64,000 nucleotides of DNA from Paeniglutamicibacter antarcticus (GTDB taxonomy: Bacteria; Actinomycetota; Actinomycetes; Actinomycetales; Micrococcaceae). Numbering within the stretch: position 1 is the stretch's first letter; the number at the start of each line of letters is the position of its first letter. The position numbers were made by a program, and so were the translations under genes. This document shows positions 36,764 to 45,092 of this stretch, piece after piece. The stretch is taken from the NCBI RefSeq assembly GCF_900010755.1, contig NZ_CZJT01000091.1:1-64000 (forward strand). Direction: 5' to 3'. The notes under the pieces are model-generated. The model saw nothing but the letters and a program-made list of their open reading frames with translations. It made no database searches and was not told where the DNA came from.

Positions 36764-37048
36764 ATGGCCGAACTCCAAGTCGAAATTGTTGCTGCCGACC
36801 ACTTCGTGTGGTCCGGCGCGGCAAAACTGGTCAAGGGACGTTCCAGCAACGGCGAGATCGGGATCCTTCCCGGCCACGTGCCGATGCTGGCCGTGCTGGC
36901 TGCCGGAGATCTGGAAATCGAACCGGTTTCCGGTCCCCGCTTCACGGTCCAGGTAGATGGCGGGTTCTTCTCCGTTGATGCCGACCGTGTGGTAATCGTG
37001 GCCGATAACGCCGTCATGGCCGATTCAGCCCCGGCGGGAACTCGATAG
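36764..37048 (+). CDS. atpC: ATP synthase F1 subunit epsilon
   Basis: Rotor subunit with an N-terminal beta sandwich. 94 residues from ATG 36764; only the beta domain and the first few residues of what would be the helical hairpin exist, much shorter than E. coli epsilon (139). Short epsilon proteins are usual in this order, so this is not an obvious truncation. Motifs: WSGAAKLVKGRSSNGEIGILPGH in pieces, VDGGFFSVDADRVVIVAD. 2 bp after atpD; the DUF2550 gene starts 7 bp later. Confidence 0.93.
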   Translation: MAELQVEIVAADHFVWSGAAKLVKGRSSNGEIGILPGHVPMLAVLAAGDLEIEPVSGPRFTVQVDGGFFSVDADRVVIVADNAVMADSAPAGTR

Positions 37049-37055
37049 TCCTGCC

Positions 37056-37493
37056 TTGAACGAACTCGGCATTCCTGTACTCATCGTTCTGGCAGCCCTG
37101 CTGCTAGTGGTGATGTTCCTGGGTGCCATGGGAGTGCGCCGTATTCAGTTACGGCGCACTCTTGGCACTTTCGACGGTTCCATCTCCACGACCCCCGGGA
37201 AGTGGATGATGGTGATCGCTCGTTATGGAGCCGGAGAGCTTGAGTTCCTCAAGCTCTTTTCCGTCTCCCCGCTTCCGGTGCGCAAGTTCTTGCGCAGCTC
37301 CATTGAAATCAATGGGTGGCGAAAGCCCGCGGATGAAGAGAAGCACTTGGTGCAGCCTGGAAACGTCATCGTCATGGTGACCTACGAAGGCCGAGACGTA
37401 TTGCTTGCCATGGACTACGGGACCTATAACGGTCTCTCAGCTTGGCTCGAGGCCGGCCCCGTTGCCGGTGTCGGGACGTGGCGGCAAGACTAA
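37056..37493 (+). CDS. DUF2550 family membrane-anchored protein
   Basis: 145 residues from TTG. One N-terminal helix (about 6-28) and then a compact soluble domain of about 110 residues with the pattern RTLGTFDGSI, WMMVIARYGAGELEFLKLF and VVMVTYEGRDVLLAMDYGT-like strands; this is the DUF2550 family, found in actinobacteria directly after atpC. Function unknown. The 7-bp gap to atpC puts it in the atp operon. The single-helix plus PH-like beta-rich layout suggests a membrane-bound binding domain (inference). Confidence 0.88.
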   Translation: MNELGIPVLIVLAALLLVVMFLGAMGVRRIQLRRTLGTFDGSISTTPGKWMMVIARYGAGELEFLKLFSVSPLPVRKFLRSSIEINGWRKPADEEKHLVQPGNVIVMVTYEGRDVLLAMDYGTYNGLSAWLEAGPVAGVGTWRQD

Positions 37494-37498
37494 AGACA

Positions 37499-37543
37499 AA
37501 AGCAGTGGGGCGGGATGATTCAATCATCCCGCCCCACTGCTTT
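37499..37543. terminator. Terminator of the atp operon (possibly bidirectional)
   Basis: 21-bp perfect stem (37499-37519 with 37523-37543) and loop TCA, starting 6 bp after the DUF2550 stop; ends CTGCTTTAA. Its other strand ends CTGCTTTTG, so it may also stop read-through from the convergent cold-shock gene. Confidence 0.9.
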
Positions 37544-37556
37544 AACTATTTCAATC

Positions 37557-37596
37557 CCGGGCCCTAGGGGCCCGGAGCTTCAAAGAGTCTTTGAAG
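37557..37596 (-). terminator. Double hairpin after the cold-shock gene
   Basis: Read on the minus strand: a 9-bp stem CTTCAAAGA/TCTTTGAAG with a 1-nt loop (37578-37596), immediately behind the csp stop, then an 8-bp GC stem (37557-37564 with 37568-37575). With the atp terminator there are three hairpins in about 100 bp. Confidence 0.6.
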
Positions 37597-37598
37597 TC

Positions 37599-37802
37599 CT
37601 AGAGACCGACAACGCCGGTTGCCTGAGGACCCTTGGCACCCTGGCCAACTTCGAACTCCACGCGCTGGTTCTCTTCCAACGTGCGGAAGCCATTGGTCTG
37701 GATTTCCGAGTAGTGAACGAACACGTCAGCCTCGGCGCCATCCGGAGTGATAAAGCCGAATCCCTTTTCGGCGTTAAACCACTTCACGGTTCCCTGAGCC
37801 AT
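37599..37802 (-). CDS. Cold-shock protein (CspA family)
   Basis: 67-residue single OB-fold RNA/DNA-binding protein. It has both RNA-binding motifs, KGFGFITP (RNP1 like) and VFVHYSEI (RNP2 like), and begins [16 protein letters not shown]. The start at 37802 has an excellent RBS (GAGGAGAAATAC). An upstream in-frame extension to 37913 is not Csp-like and is probably 5'-UTR; the leader up to about 37970 may carry cold-responsive structure as in E. coli cspA (not shown). Monocistronic, facing the atp operon. Confidence 0.97.
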   Translation of the reverse strand: MAQGTVKWFNAEKGFGFITPDGAEADVFVHYSEIQTNGFRTLEENQRVEFEVGQGAKGPQATGVVGL

Positions 37803-38012
37803 GTATTTCTCCTCATTTAGTGCGAAAAGCCGGCCGGCACACTGTGTGTCGGCCGTGGTGCTACAGAAGTGAGAAGAATACTGAGTTGGTCTAGACCTCG
37901 TCAGTCGCTCCACACCCGCAACCTAGCTTTGGCGGGTATGACTAACCAACACAAAGACTGAGTCCAGCATCACATGTCTTTGTGAGCCGGGTCAATACCT
38001 TTCGCGGTGATG

Positions 38013-39248
38013 CTAAACAGAAACTTCATAAATGGTTTCCCCGTTGCGAACAACTTGCAGCAATGTGAGGTCTTGGTCCAGAAGTAACAGGTCAGCTGCG
38101 AATCCTTGGTGCAGGCGTCCTGCTTCGTCGATGAGTCCGAGGACTTCTGCCGGGACGCTGGTTGCCGAGACGATGGCATCGCCCAGCGGCACCCCTCCTG
38201 CCACGGCGGAGCGCAGTACCCCGAGCATCGTGGCGGTGCCTCCGGCCAACGAGCCATTGGAGGAAAGCCTGGCCTGGCCGTTGGCGACGGTGACCTGAGC
38301 CGGCCCCAGTGAGTACTCGCCGTCCTGCAGTCCGGCAGCGGCCATGGAATCCGTGACCAGGGCGATCGACTCGGCGCCCACGAGGTTGAAGACCGTGCGC
38401 ACCGTCACCGGGTCCAGGTGAACGCCATCGGCAATGAGTTCGACGATGATCTTGCGTGCCGCGGCAAGTTCAAGGCAGGCTGCCACGGGCCCGGGGGCGC
38501 GGTGGTGCAGCGGGGGCATGCCATTGAACAGGTGGGTGATGGTCGGGCGTTCGGTGAAGCCGTCGACGCCGGCGCTGCCCAGTTCTTCCCTGGCCAGTTC
38601 CAGCGACGCGGTGACCATCGCTGCATCGGCATCGGTGTGGCCCAGCGACGGAACCACTCCCTGGGAGACCAGTTGCTCCACCAAGGCATCGGAGTTGGCG
38701 CGCTCCGGAGCGTACGTCATGGTGCGCAGCTGTCCGCTGCTGGCTTCGATCAGGGCGTCGATGAAGTCGGGGTCCGGGTCGGAGAGGAACGCCGGGTCCT
38801 GGGCGCCACAGCGGACATCGGAGAGGAAGGGGCCCTCGGCGTGGATGCCGGCTAGGTCCCCGCGCACGGCGAATTCGGAAAGCACCCGGGCCGAGGCGAG
38901 CATGTCTTCGCGCTTTGCGGTCACCAGCGAGGCCAGCAGCGTGGTGGTTCCCGAACGGTGCAGGAACTCGATGGCCTTGCCAATTGCTTCGGAATCGGCG
39001 GAGGGGAAATCACCGCCGACGGCACCGTGGCAGTGCAGGTCAATGAGGCCCGGGATGATGATCGTGCCCGCGGGGGAGTTGCGCAATTCAAAGCTCGCCG
39101 AATCCTCGAGGAACGCGAACTCCGTTGCCTTGCCGGCGAAGAAGATGCGGTTTCCTTCAACCGCAACGATTCCGTCGGGAGTCTCGGTACCGTGTGACAT
39201 GAGGTGTCCGGTAACTGCATAGCGGGCCGGGGCTGCTGTGGGGATCAT
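38013..39248 (-). CDS. nagA: N-acetylglucosamine-6-phosphate deacetylase
   Basis: Amidohydrolase that removes acetate from GlcNAc-6-P in amino-sugar and wall recycling. 411 residues: N-terminal composite beta sandwich, then the metal barrel with the HxH at H72/H74 (GLIDLHCHGAVGGDF), the SLGHTDADA and HLFNGMPPLHHR metal/substrate loops, DGVHLDP and the catalytic aspartate in ALVTDSMAAAGL. Complete. No nagB or transporter stands next to it. It starts with TAGAAT 6 nt before the ATG, a leaderless-type promoter. Confidence 0.96.
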   Translation of the reverse strand: MIPTAAPARYAVTGHLMSHGTETPDGIVAVEGNRIFFAGKATEFAFLEDSASFELRNSPAGTIIIPGLIDLHCHGAVGGDFPSADSEAIGKAIEFLHRSGTTTLLASLVTAKREDMLASARVLSEFAVRGDLAGIHAEGPFLSDVRCGAQDPAFLSDPDPDFIDALIEASSGQLRTMTYAPERANSDALVEQLVSQGVVPSLGHTDADAAMVTASLELAREELGSAGVDGFTERPTITHLFNGMPPLHHRAPGPVAACLELAAARKIIVELIADGVHLDPVTVRTVFNLVGAESIALVTDSMAAAGLQDGEYSLGPAQVTVANGQARLSSNGSLAGGTATMLGVLRSAVAGGVPLGDAIVSATSVPAEVLGLIDEAGRLHQGFAADLLLLDQDLTLLQVVRNGETIYEVSV

Positions 39249-39260
39249 GAATTCATTCTA
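39246..39260 (-). promoter_or_regulatory. nagA -10 box, leaderless type
   Basis: On the minus strand TAGAAT (39260-39255), six bases, then the ATG at 39248. No Shine-Dalgarno sequence. The same hexamer and spacing occur before clpS. Confidence 0.55.
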
Positions 39261-39409
39261 TGTGCGTGCGCAAGCACGGACACAGATCGGGTGCTGATAT
39301 TGCGCCCGGTGGGGGTAATGCGCCCCTGAAGTGCCCGTTAACAGGTGCGGGGGCCGTGGTGCTGCCTGCGCGGCGCCGCGACCCCCGGGACCGGGAAAGC
39401 ATCCTTGAG

Positions 39410-40105
39410 TTAGAAAAGGCGTGATTCGATGTCGTCGACTCCGCGCATCGCATCGTAGTCGAGCACCAGGCAGTCGATGCCACGGTCGGTGGCCAGCGTG
39501 CGGGCCTGCGGCTTGATTTTCTGGGCGGCGAAGACGCCGCGCACCGGCTTGAGCAGCGGGTCGCGGTTGAGCAATTCGAGGTAGCGGGTGAGCTGCTCGA
39601 CGCCGTCGATGTCGCCATTTCGCTTCAGTTCGATGGCAACGGTTGCGCCGGCGGCATCGCGTGCCAGGATGTCCACCGGGCCAATGGCCGTCATGTATTC
39701 GCGGCGGACCAGCGTGAAGCCTGCGCCCACTGTCTCGATCTGATCCGCGAGCAGTCGCTGCAGGTCCGACTCGACGCCGTCCTTGATGAGCCCGGGGTCG
39801 ATGCCGAGATTGTGTTCGGTGTCGTGGATGATTTCCTTGATGTGTACCACCAGGCGGTCATCCGACTTCTGGTGCGCCACGTGCCAGAGCTGTATATCGC
39901 CCTCTGCGGCCTGCTCCTCGTCGGGCTCCACCACGCGCATCACGGCCGGCGGGCTCATCCAGTTCAACGGCTTGTAGCTGCCGCCGTCGGAATGCACCAG
40001 GACCGAACCATCGGCCTTCACCATCAACAGACGGGTCGCAAGGGGGAGGTGGGCTCGCAAACGGCCCTCATAATCAACTGAACACTTGGCAATCACTAAA
40101 CGCAC
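39410..40105 (-). CDS. nucS: Mismatch-specific endonuclease NucS/EndoMS
   Basis: Double-strand endonuclease that cuts at mismatches; in actinobacteria, which lack MutS/MutL, it carries out the non-canonical mismatch repair. 231 residues from the GTG at 40105. N-terminal dimerisation beta domain and C-terminal RecB-like nuclease with catalytic D145 (GPVDILARD) and E159/K161 ([16 protein letters not shown]). The final residues DDIESRLF fit the C-terminal tail that binds the beta clamp in relatives. Start chosen because TAGAGT stands 7 nt before it; the upstream in-frame part is not NucS-like. Confidence 0.96.
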   Translation of the reverse strand: MRLVIAKCSVDYEGRLRAHLPLATRLLMVKADGSVLVHSDGGSYKPLNWMSPPAVMRVVEPDEEQAAEGDIQLWHVAHQKSDDRLVVHIKEIIHDTEHNLGIDPGLIKDGVESDLQRLLADQIETVGAGFTLVRREYMTAIGPVDILARDAAGATVAIELKRNGDIDGVEQLTRYLELLNRDPLLKPVRGVFAAQKIKPQARTLATDRGIDCLVLDYDAMRGVDDIESRLF

Positions 40106-40118
40106 AACGTGCACTCTA
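40103..40118 (-). promoter_or_regulatory. nucS -10 box, leaderless type
   Basis: TAGAGT on the minus strand (40118-40113), seven bases, then the GTG start. The divergent gene at 40196 has the same arrangement, so both promoters sit within the 90-bp intergenic region. Confidence 0.5.
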
Positions 40119-40183
40119 CCGGGTTTCGCCGGAGGGTAACTGCACCACGTGGGCGGCGGCACAGGGCAGCGGTGGATCTGGGG

Positions 40184-40198
40184 CAGAATTGATGCATG
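40184..40198 (+). promoter_or_regulatory. Promoter of the 116-aa gene, leaderless type
   Basis: CAGAAT at 40184-40189, six bases, then ATG 40196; no Shine-Dalgarno sequence. Confidence 0.45.
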
Positions 40199-40546
40199 GC
40201 CCGTTCGAACCGCCCCAGTCGCTCCTCCACCTCAGGAACCCGAGGTGGGCGTACCAATAAGTGGACCCGTCCGGAGCTCGGGGCAGATGAGCCCTGGATG
40301 GAAAGGGCACGCTACGGCGTGGAGCGTTTGCAGGATGCCCCCGATGGGCAATGGCATGTACGCAAGATTTCGGCCACCAGTGCGGCCAAGACGTATAAGT
40401 GCCCGGGCTGCGGCCAATTCATCAAGCCGGGCATTGAACACGTGGTGGCTTGGCGTGCCGATCACTGGTCGGGCGACTCCGCTTCGGCCGAAGCCCGCCG
40501 GCACTGGCACCCCAAGTGCTGGGAATCACGTTCCTACAAGTACTAG
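40196..40546 (+). CDS. Uncharacterised actinobacterial protein with CPGCG zinc-finger-like motif
   Basis: 116 residues. The N-terminal 30 are basic and Ser/Thr/Gly/Arg-rich, probably disordered. The core has [36 protein letters not shown] (in parts), then [10 protein letters not shown] and HWHPKCW, so CxxC plus HxxxC-type residues could bind zinc. Relatives in Streptomyces and Arthrobacter are often named ATP/GTP-binding protein without a P-loop; none is visible here. Divergent from nucS, sharing a 90-bp promoter region. The convergent transporter gene overlaps its stop by 4 bp. Confidence 0.8.
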   Translation: MARSNRPSRSSTSGTRGGRTNKWTRPELGADEPWMERARYGVERLQDAPDGQWHVRKISATSAAKTYKCPGCGQFIKPGIEHVVAWRADHWSGDSASAEARRHWHPKCWESRSYKY

Positions 40547-41865
40547 CGCCGGTCCTGCCGGCTGATGAACACCTCTCGCAAAATGAGCATGGCGGCAGCG
40601 GCGGTGGGAATGGCCATCAGGGCCCCGGCCACGCCTAGCAATGAGCCACCGGCGATCACCGAAATCACTGCGACGGCTCCGGGTACCGCTACCGCCTTCT
40701 GCATCACGCGCGGCGAGATGAAGTACGCCTCCACCTGCAGATAGCCGAAGTAGCAGATGGCGTAGATGACAGCACTCTGCCAACCCAGTGACAGCGAGAC
40801 CAGCGAGACCAGGATGCCGGCAGCGACCGCGCCGACCAGCGGGATAAAGGCCAAAATGGCGACCAACATTGTCAGCAATGCCGCAAACGGGACCTTGAGA
40901 ATGGTCATGAGGATCAGCGCAACGGTTGCGTTCAACAACGCAACGAATGCCTGCCCCATGACGTAGTTACCCACCGAATGGGTGATGGTTTCGCTGAGTC
41001 TTTCAACGTTTGCGCGACTGGAACGGGGGGCTAGCCGGTATCCGAACGCCTTGACGGCAGGCAGCGACGCCAGGAAGTAAATGGCGAGCACCAAGACAAT
41101 CAGTGCGCCGAACATGCCTTGGGCCACGACGCTGCCCACGCCCAGCACTCCGCCAAAGATGCCGCCCACGGCACCCGAGTCTGAGAAGAACTTGCCGATT
41201 TCCTCGCTGATGCGATCGGAAACCTGGTATTGCTTGTCGAGGGTGATGAAGAATTCGGATTTCAGGAACCCGTCGACGATCTGTGGTGCCTTGTCAATGA
41301 ACTGCGAGGTCTGCGTGACGATGGTGGGGATGATGATGCCGATGAATCCGCCGGCAACTCCCAACAACAGGGCCATCGTGATGAGCACGCCCACCGTGCG
41401 TGAAAGCCCCCGGGCGACGAAGAACCGCACGATGGGATCCAGTCCCAAGGCGATGAACAGCGCAATGGCAATCCAGATGATCAGCGAGCCAACGTTGGTC
41501 AGCAGGAAGTAGCCAAGCAGTGCGAGACCCACTCCGACGGTGAAAAGGAACCCGTAGGCCACCGGATGGGCCCGGGGACCCGGGAAGGGTTCGGCGCCGG
41601 GGAACTCGGATCCCGTCGACGGTGCCGGAGGGAACCCAAAGTTTTCCGGAGGTTTGACGCGTGATCCGATGGTGTGTTGCGCCTGCCCTAGCAGGCGGCG
41701 CCACCAAACGGGCCGCACGGTCGACTCCTGGATGTTCTGCGGCACCGGTTGTGCCGGGTTGCCCATGGATTTGCTGGGAGTTTCCTGAACCGGTTCGCTG
41801 GCATCTGGCAGCCCCTCTGCGGGTACCGCCTGTGCCTTTGAATCGTCGCCATCATGTGTAGTCAC
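40543..41865 (-). CDS. AI-2E family transporter (PerM/YdiK type)
   Basis: Membrane protein of the AI-2E_transport family (PF01594). 440 residues with a long Pro/Gln/Glu-rich cytoplasmic N-terminus (about 1-85), then seven to eight hydrophobic segments with a soluble stretch between segments 3 and 4 (the FIDKAPQIVDGFLKSEFF to GVLGVGSVV region). The conserved pattern PLVGAVAAGILVSLVSLS and YFISPRVMQKAVAVPG confirms the family. Members are implicated in autoinducer-2 export, Na+(Li+)/H+ antiport or purine efflux, so the substrate is open. Convergent with the 116-aa gene. Confidence 0.9.
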   Translation of the reverse strand: MTTHDGDDSKAQAVPAEGLPDASEPVQETPSKSMGNPAQPVPQNIQESTVRPVWWRRLLGQAQHTIGSRVKPPENFGFPPAPSTGSEFPGAEPFPGPRAHPVAYGFLFTVGVGLALLGYFLLTNVGSLIIWIAIALFIALGLDPIVRFFVARGLSRTVGVLITMALLLGVAGGFIGIIIPTIVTQTSQFIDKAPQIVDGFLKSEFFITLDKQYQVSDRISEEIGKFFSDSGAVGGIFGGVLGVGSVVAQGMFGALIVLVLAIYFLASLPAVKAFGYRLAPRSSRANVERLSETITHSVGNYVMGQAFVALLNATVALILMTILKVPFAALLTMLVAILAFIPLVGAVAAGILVSLVSLSLGWQSAVIYAICYFGYLQVEAYFISPRVMQKAVAVPGAVAVISVIAGGSLLGVAGALMAIPTAAAAMLILREVFISRQDRR

Positions 41866-42088
41866 AGCCCGAGCATAGTACGATTCCCGCCGCTTCCGTG
41901 CCCGTGGACGGGCGTTGCCGAGAAGGAACTTGCCGTTGTTGTGATGGCAAAAACTCTGGTGGTTCTCGTTACAACTTGGAACACTTGTAGGCGCTTACTC
42001 GTTAGACTTAGGGTGTGTCAACATCTCCAATGAAATCTGGTTGGCACACTGAGGCCGAATCTCGACCCCCGTTCCGTTAGGTGTAATT

Positions 42089-43789
42089 GTGCGAAAGATC
42101 TTTTCAGCGATCGCGATCATTCTTGGGCTAGCAGCCCTGGTAGTGGGCATCGGTCAGCGAACCATCTGGGCTCCGCCCGAGACGCTGACCGCTTCCTTCT
42201 CCCAGCCTCCAGCCGAAGCCCCCGTGACCCTCATCCAATCAGGTGTGGGAACCGTCGCCGGGCAGCCCGCCGTCATCACCATCAACGCACCGGGCGAATT
42301 TACTGCTTCCATGATCCGCACCTCGGATGCCGAGGCATGGGTTGGCAAGGCCGCACACACCGAGATCACCGGGGTCAATGCCGGCGAACAGGTGCTCGTA
42401 GCCACCAGCGCCACCGGCGAGGCCCAAGTGCCGAACCCCGTGGGCAGCGACATCTTCGAGGCCACCGAAAAGGCCGATAAGACCATGACCTTCCACTGGA
42501 CCAGCCCGGATGCGGGTTCCTGGACGCTGCTTCTGGCAGCCGACGGCAAGGCAGCTGCACCCACGGATGTCAGCGTGACCTGGCCCGGCGACACGGCAAC
42601 CCCGTGGTCTATGCCGTTGATTCTTATCGGTGCGCTCCTGGTGGTTGCCGGTCTTGCCGCAGCCGTCGTGCGTCCCAAGCCACGCGGTGGGTCCGGCGGA
42701 GGTCGCCGCTCGGTGGCCCGTGGAACCGAAGATGCAACCGGAACAATTCCGCAGGTACCCGAGTCCAAGGGCCCCACCACCATGCAGAAGGTTGTGGCCA
42801 CGGCAGGCGTGCTGGCCCTGGTGGCACTTCCCTCGACCCCCGCACTTGCCTCGGCCTCGCCGACCGCCAGCGAAACAGCCAAGGACGAAGCCCCGGTGTT
42901 CCCGGTGGTGCTGCAATCCCAGCTTGAGCGGATCCTTGAGGACACCGCCAAGTCGGTGGCAGCTGCCGATAAGTCGAAGAAGGCCGCGGATCTTGATGCA
43001 CGCACGGCGGCTGCCGTGAAGACGCTGCGCACCGGGAACTATGCGTTGCGTAACAAGGACGTCAAGCTTGACGCGCCGCCGGCCATTGACACCTCGGTGA
43101 TCCGTTCGGCCGCTGTGCCGACCCAGGAGAAGGCAACCTTCCCCCGTTCCATCATGGTTGTCACGGCCAAGGACGCCACCGCCACCACCATCCCGATGGC
43201 TCTGACCCTGACACAGGAAAACCCGCGCGATAACTACAAGTTGGTCTTCGCGACTCCCATGCTGCCGGGATCAACCTTCCCCGGTATCGCAGTGGGTGAC
43301 CCGGAAGTCCAGATGGAAGCGGCGGATGCCGAGGGTTTGATCATGACTCCAACCGATGCCCTGAACCGCTTGGCCAACGTGATGGACGATGAAAAGTCCA
43401 AGTTTGCCGGCGACTTTTCCAAGAGCGCATTCCTCACCCTCAGTGCCAAGGGCCAGGCCGATCTGGTCAAGGTGAACAAGGATGCGAACATTACCTTTAA
43501 GCGCACCGTCAATCAAAAAGACACGGTGGTGCTCGCGGTTCCCGGTGGAGGCGCACTCGTTTCGGGCAACTTCACCGCGGTAACCACCGCCAAGCCCAAG
43601 GAAACCGGTGGCACCATTGGCCTCGATGCCGTGACAGCAGAGATCACGGGAGCCAAGGACACCAAGAAGGGCATCGAAATCACCTACGGTGAGCCGATGC
43701 TGGTGTTCATTCCGGCCGAGGGTTCCAAGGACAAGGTCAGCATTGTTGCCGCCCAGGTCATGACCAAGGGCGCGAAGCTGCTGAAGTAG
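42089..43789 (+). CDS. Uncharacterised secreted/membrane protein with two signal-like segments
   Basis: 566 residues from GTG. Hydrophobic segments at about 5-22 (signal anchor), 174-194 (membrane helix followed by the basic stretch RPKPRGGSGGGRRS) and 233-255, the last resembling a second signal peptide (KVVATAGVLALVALPSTP then ALASAS, an AxA-like cleavage site). The outer domain (about 25-170) is beta-rich; the C-terminal about 300 residues are Lys/Asp/Ala/Thr-rich with no known catalytic motif. Similar proteins in actinobacteria are annotated as membrane proteins or, wrongly, glycosyltransferases. Function unknown; monocistronic, closed by the hairpin at 43823-43862. Confidence 0.85.
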   Translation: MRKIFSAIAIILGLAALVVGIGQRTIWAPPETLTASFSQPPAEAPVTLIQSGVGTVAGQPAVITINAPGEFTASMIRTSDAEAWVGKAAHTEITGVNAGEQVLVATSATGEAQVPNPVGSDIFEATEKADKTMTFHWTSPDAGSWTLLLAADGKAAAPTDVSVTWPGDTATPWSMPLILIGALLVVAGLAAAVVRPKPRGGSGGGRRSVARGTEDATGTIPQVPESKGPTTMQKVVATAGVLALVALPSTPALASASPTASETAKDEAPVFPVVLQSQLERILEDTAKSVAAADKSKKAADLDARTAAAVKTLRTGNYALRNKDVKLDAPPAIDTSVIRSAAVPTQEKATFPRSIMVVTAKDATATTIPMALTLTQENPRDNYKLVFATPMLPGSTFPGIAVGDPEVQMEAADAEGLIMTPTDALNRLANVMDDEKSKFAGDFSKSAFLTLSAKGQADLVKVNKDANITFKRTVNQKDTVVLAVPGGGALVSGNFTAVTTAKPKETGGTIGLDAVTAEITGAKDTKKGIEITYGEPMLVFIPAEGSKDKVSIVAAQVMTKGAKLLK

Positions 43790-43822
43790 CAACACCATCC
43801 GGTGAGTACCGGGCGCTGTATC

Positions 43823-43862
43823 AAGGCGGGATTCACCGAAAAGTTTCGGTGGATCCCGCCTT
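43823..43862 (+). terminator. Terminator after the 566-aa gene
   Basis: 19-bp stem with one mismatch (43823-43841 with 43844-43862), 2-nt loop, followed by CTGC. It begins 34 bp after the stop codon. Confidence 0.8.
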
Positions 43863-43902
43863 CTGCATGCTGCAGGGTTTTCCCAGCTGGCCACCTGCGG
43901 CC

Positions 43903-43917
43903 TAAAGTAGAGACATG
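43903..43917 (+). promoter_or_regulatory. Promoter of the YbbN-like gene, leaderless type
   Basis: TAAAGT at 43903-43908, six bases (AGAGAC), then ATG 43915; no other RBS. Confidence 0.5.
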
Positions 43918-44838
43918 ACCTCCAGCATGCCTGAACCCACTGCACCATCCTCGCGCGGCGCCATTGACTTGGGTGCCTTGAAAAAGAGTCACCCGGAGCC
44001 CGTCGACACCACGGCAACCGGAGCACCCAGCTGGGTGCGAGCGATCAACCAGGAGCTTTTCCCGGAGATCGTTGCGCTCTCGCAACAGGTTCCTGTCATT
44101 GTTTCGCTGGGCAGCCCGCGTTCGCCGGCTTCGGTGCAGCTTGATGGTTTGCTGGCAGCAGTGATCAATGCCAAGAACGGTGCCGCCGTCTTGGTCACGG
44201 TGGACGCCGAAGCCGAGTCGCAGATCGCCCAGGCGTTCCAGGTCACCCAGGTGCCCTCGGTCATCGCACTGATCAACGGCCAGCCGGTCCCGATGTTCCA
44301 GGGCAGTGCCGAGGTTTCACAGATTCAGTCGCTGCTCGACGAACTGCTCAAGCTGGGCATCCAACACGGCGTCGCGGGAACCGTCGCCCCGTTCAGCACC
44401 GGCGCCGAGCCCGTCGAGGTGCCGTTGCCGCCGCTACACCAGGCGGCCCTCGAGGCGATCGAGGCAGGGGACTTCCAGGCAGCGGAGATCGCCTACAAGC
44501 ACGCGCTGAATGACAAGCCGAACGACACGGATGCGGCCATCGGTCTGAACCAGGTCCGCCTGCTCATGCGCACCCAAGGCAAGGACCTGGCAGCCGTCCG
44601 CGCCGCGGGCGCACAGAACCCCGATGACCTCGAGGCCCAGCTTGCCGTTGCCGACATGGACGTCATGGGCGGACACGTCGAGGACGGTTTTGCCCGCCTG
44701 GTGAACTTCATTGGCCGCAACTTCGGCGAAGAACGCGAGGCCGCCCGCGCTCGCCTGGTCGAGTTGTACTCGATCGTGGGAACCACTGACGAGCGCGTGG
44801 TTGCCTCTCGCCAGAAGCTTGCCCGGGTGCTGTTCTAA
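43915..44838 (+). CDS. YbbN/CnoX-like thioredoxin-TPR co-chaperone
   Basis: 307 residues. Disordered N-terminus (about 1-40), a thioredoxin-like domain (about 45-155, VPVIVSLGSPRSPASVQLDGLL, FQVTQVPSVIALINGQPVPMFQG with the cis-Pro strand), then TPR-like helices (HQAALEAIEAGDFQAAEIAYKHAL, about 175-205, and AEAQNPDD-type repeats to the end). At the usual CxxC position the sequence is SPRSPAS, so it cannot act as a disulfide reductase. This is the layout of YbbN, a chaperone that hands clients to DnaK/GroEL, often redox-inert. Preceded by a leaderless-type promoter. Confidence 0.88.
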   Translation: MTSSMPEPTAPSSRGAIDLGALKKSHPEPVDTTATGAPSWVRAINQELFPEIVALSQQVPVIVSLGSPRSPASVQLDGLLAAVINAKNGAAVLVTVDAEAESQIAQAFQVTQVPSVIALINGQPVPMFQGSAEVSQIQSLLDELLKLGIQHGVAGTVAPFSTGAEPVEVPLPPLHQAALEAIEAGDFQAAEIAYKHALNDKPNDTDAAIGLNQVRLLMRTQGKDLAAVRAAGAQNPDDLEAQLAVADMDVMGGHVEDGFARLVNFIGRNFGEEREAARARLVELYSIVGTTDERVVASRQKLARVLF

Positions 44839-44865
44839 CAATCGGTACACCTGCACCAAACCATT

Positions 44866-44943
44866 AAGGCTCCGTGGCTTCACAGCCCCAGCGGTTCAAA
44901 ACTTGTTCGCAAGTGACCCTGGAACTGTGGCTCGCGGAGCCTT
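44866..44943 (+). terminator. Probable terminator after the YbbN-like gene
   Basis: Outer stem AAGGCTCCG/CGGAGCCTT (44866-44874 with 44935-44943) enclosing smaller pairs CACAG/CTGTG and ACTTG-TTCG-CAAGT, followed by TTGGTTT. The long loop makes it weaker than the others. Confidence 0.5.
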
Positions 44944-45077
44944 TTGGTTTGCCTGGATACCCACGCCGAACCACAGGTTGCTGATGCGGGCACCGGGCCT
45001 GCCCGCCAGCGCCGGGAGCCGCCCCGGGGCGGTGAGATTAGTCCATTGTGATGACTACTTTTAGCCTTCCGCACTGG

Positions 45078-45092
45078 TATTTTCGTGGCATG
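45078..45092 (+). promoter_or_regulatory. Promoter of the ABC exporter pair, leaderless type
   Basis: TATTTT at 45078-45083, six bases, then ATG 45090. No RBS. Confidence 0.45.

Noticed and set aside
36764-37048. atpC as a truncated pseudogene
   Set aside because: Short epsilon subunits without the helical hairpin are normal in this group, and its start and spacing are good.
37803-38012. Thermosensor or riboswitch in the cold-shock leader
   Set aside because: A long leader is likely, but I see no strong conserved structure in it and cannot support a class.
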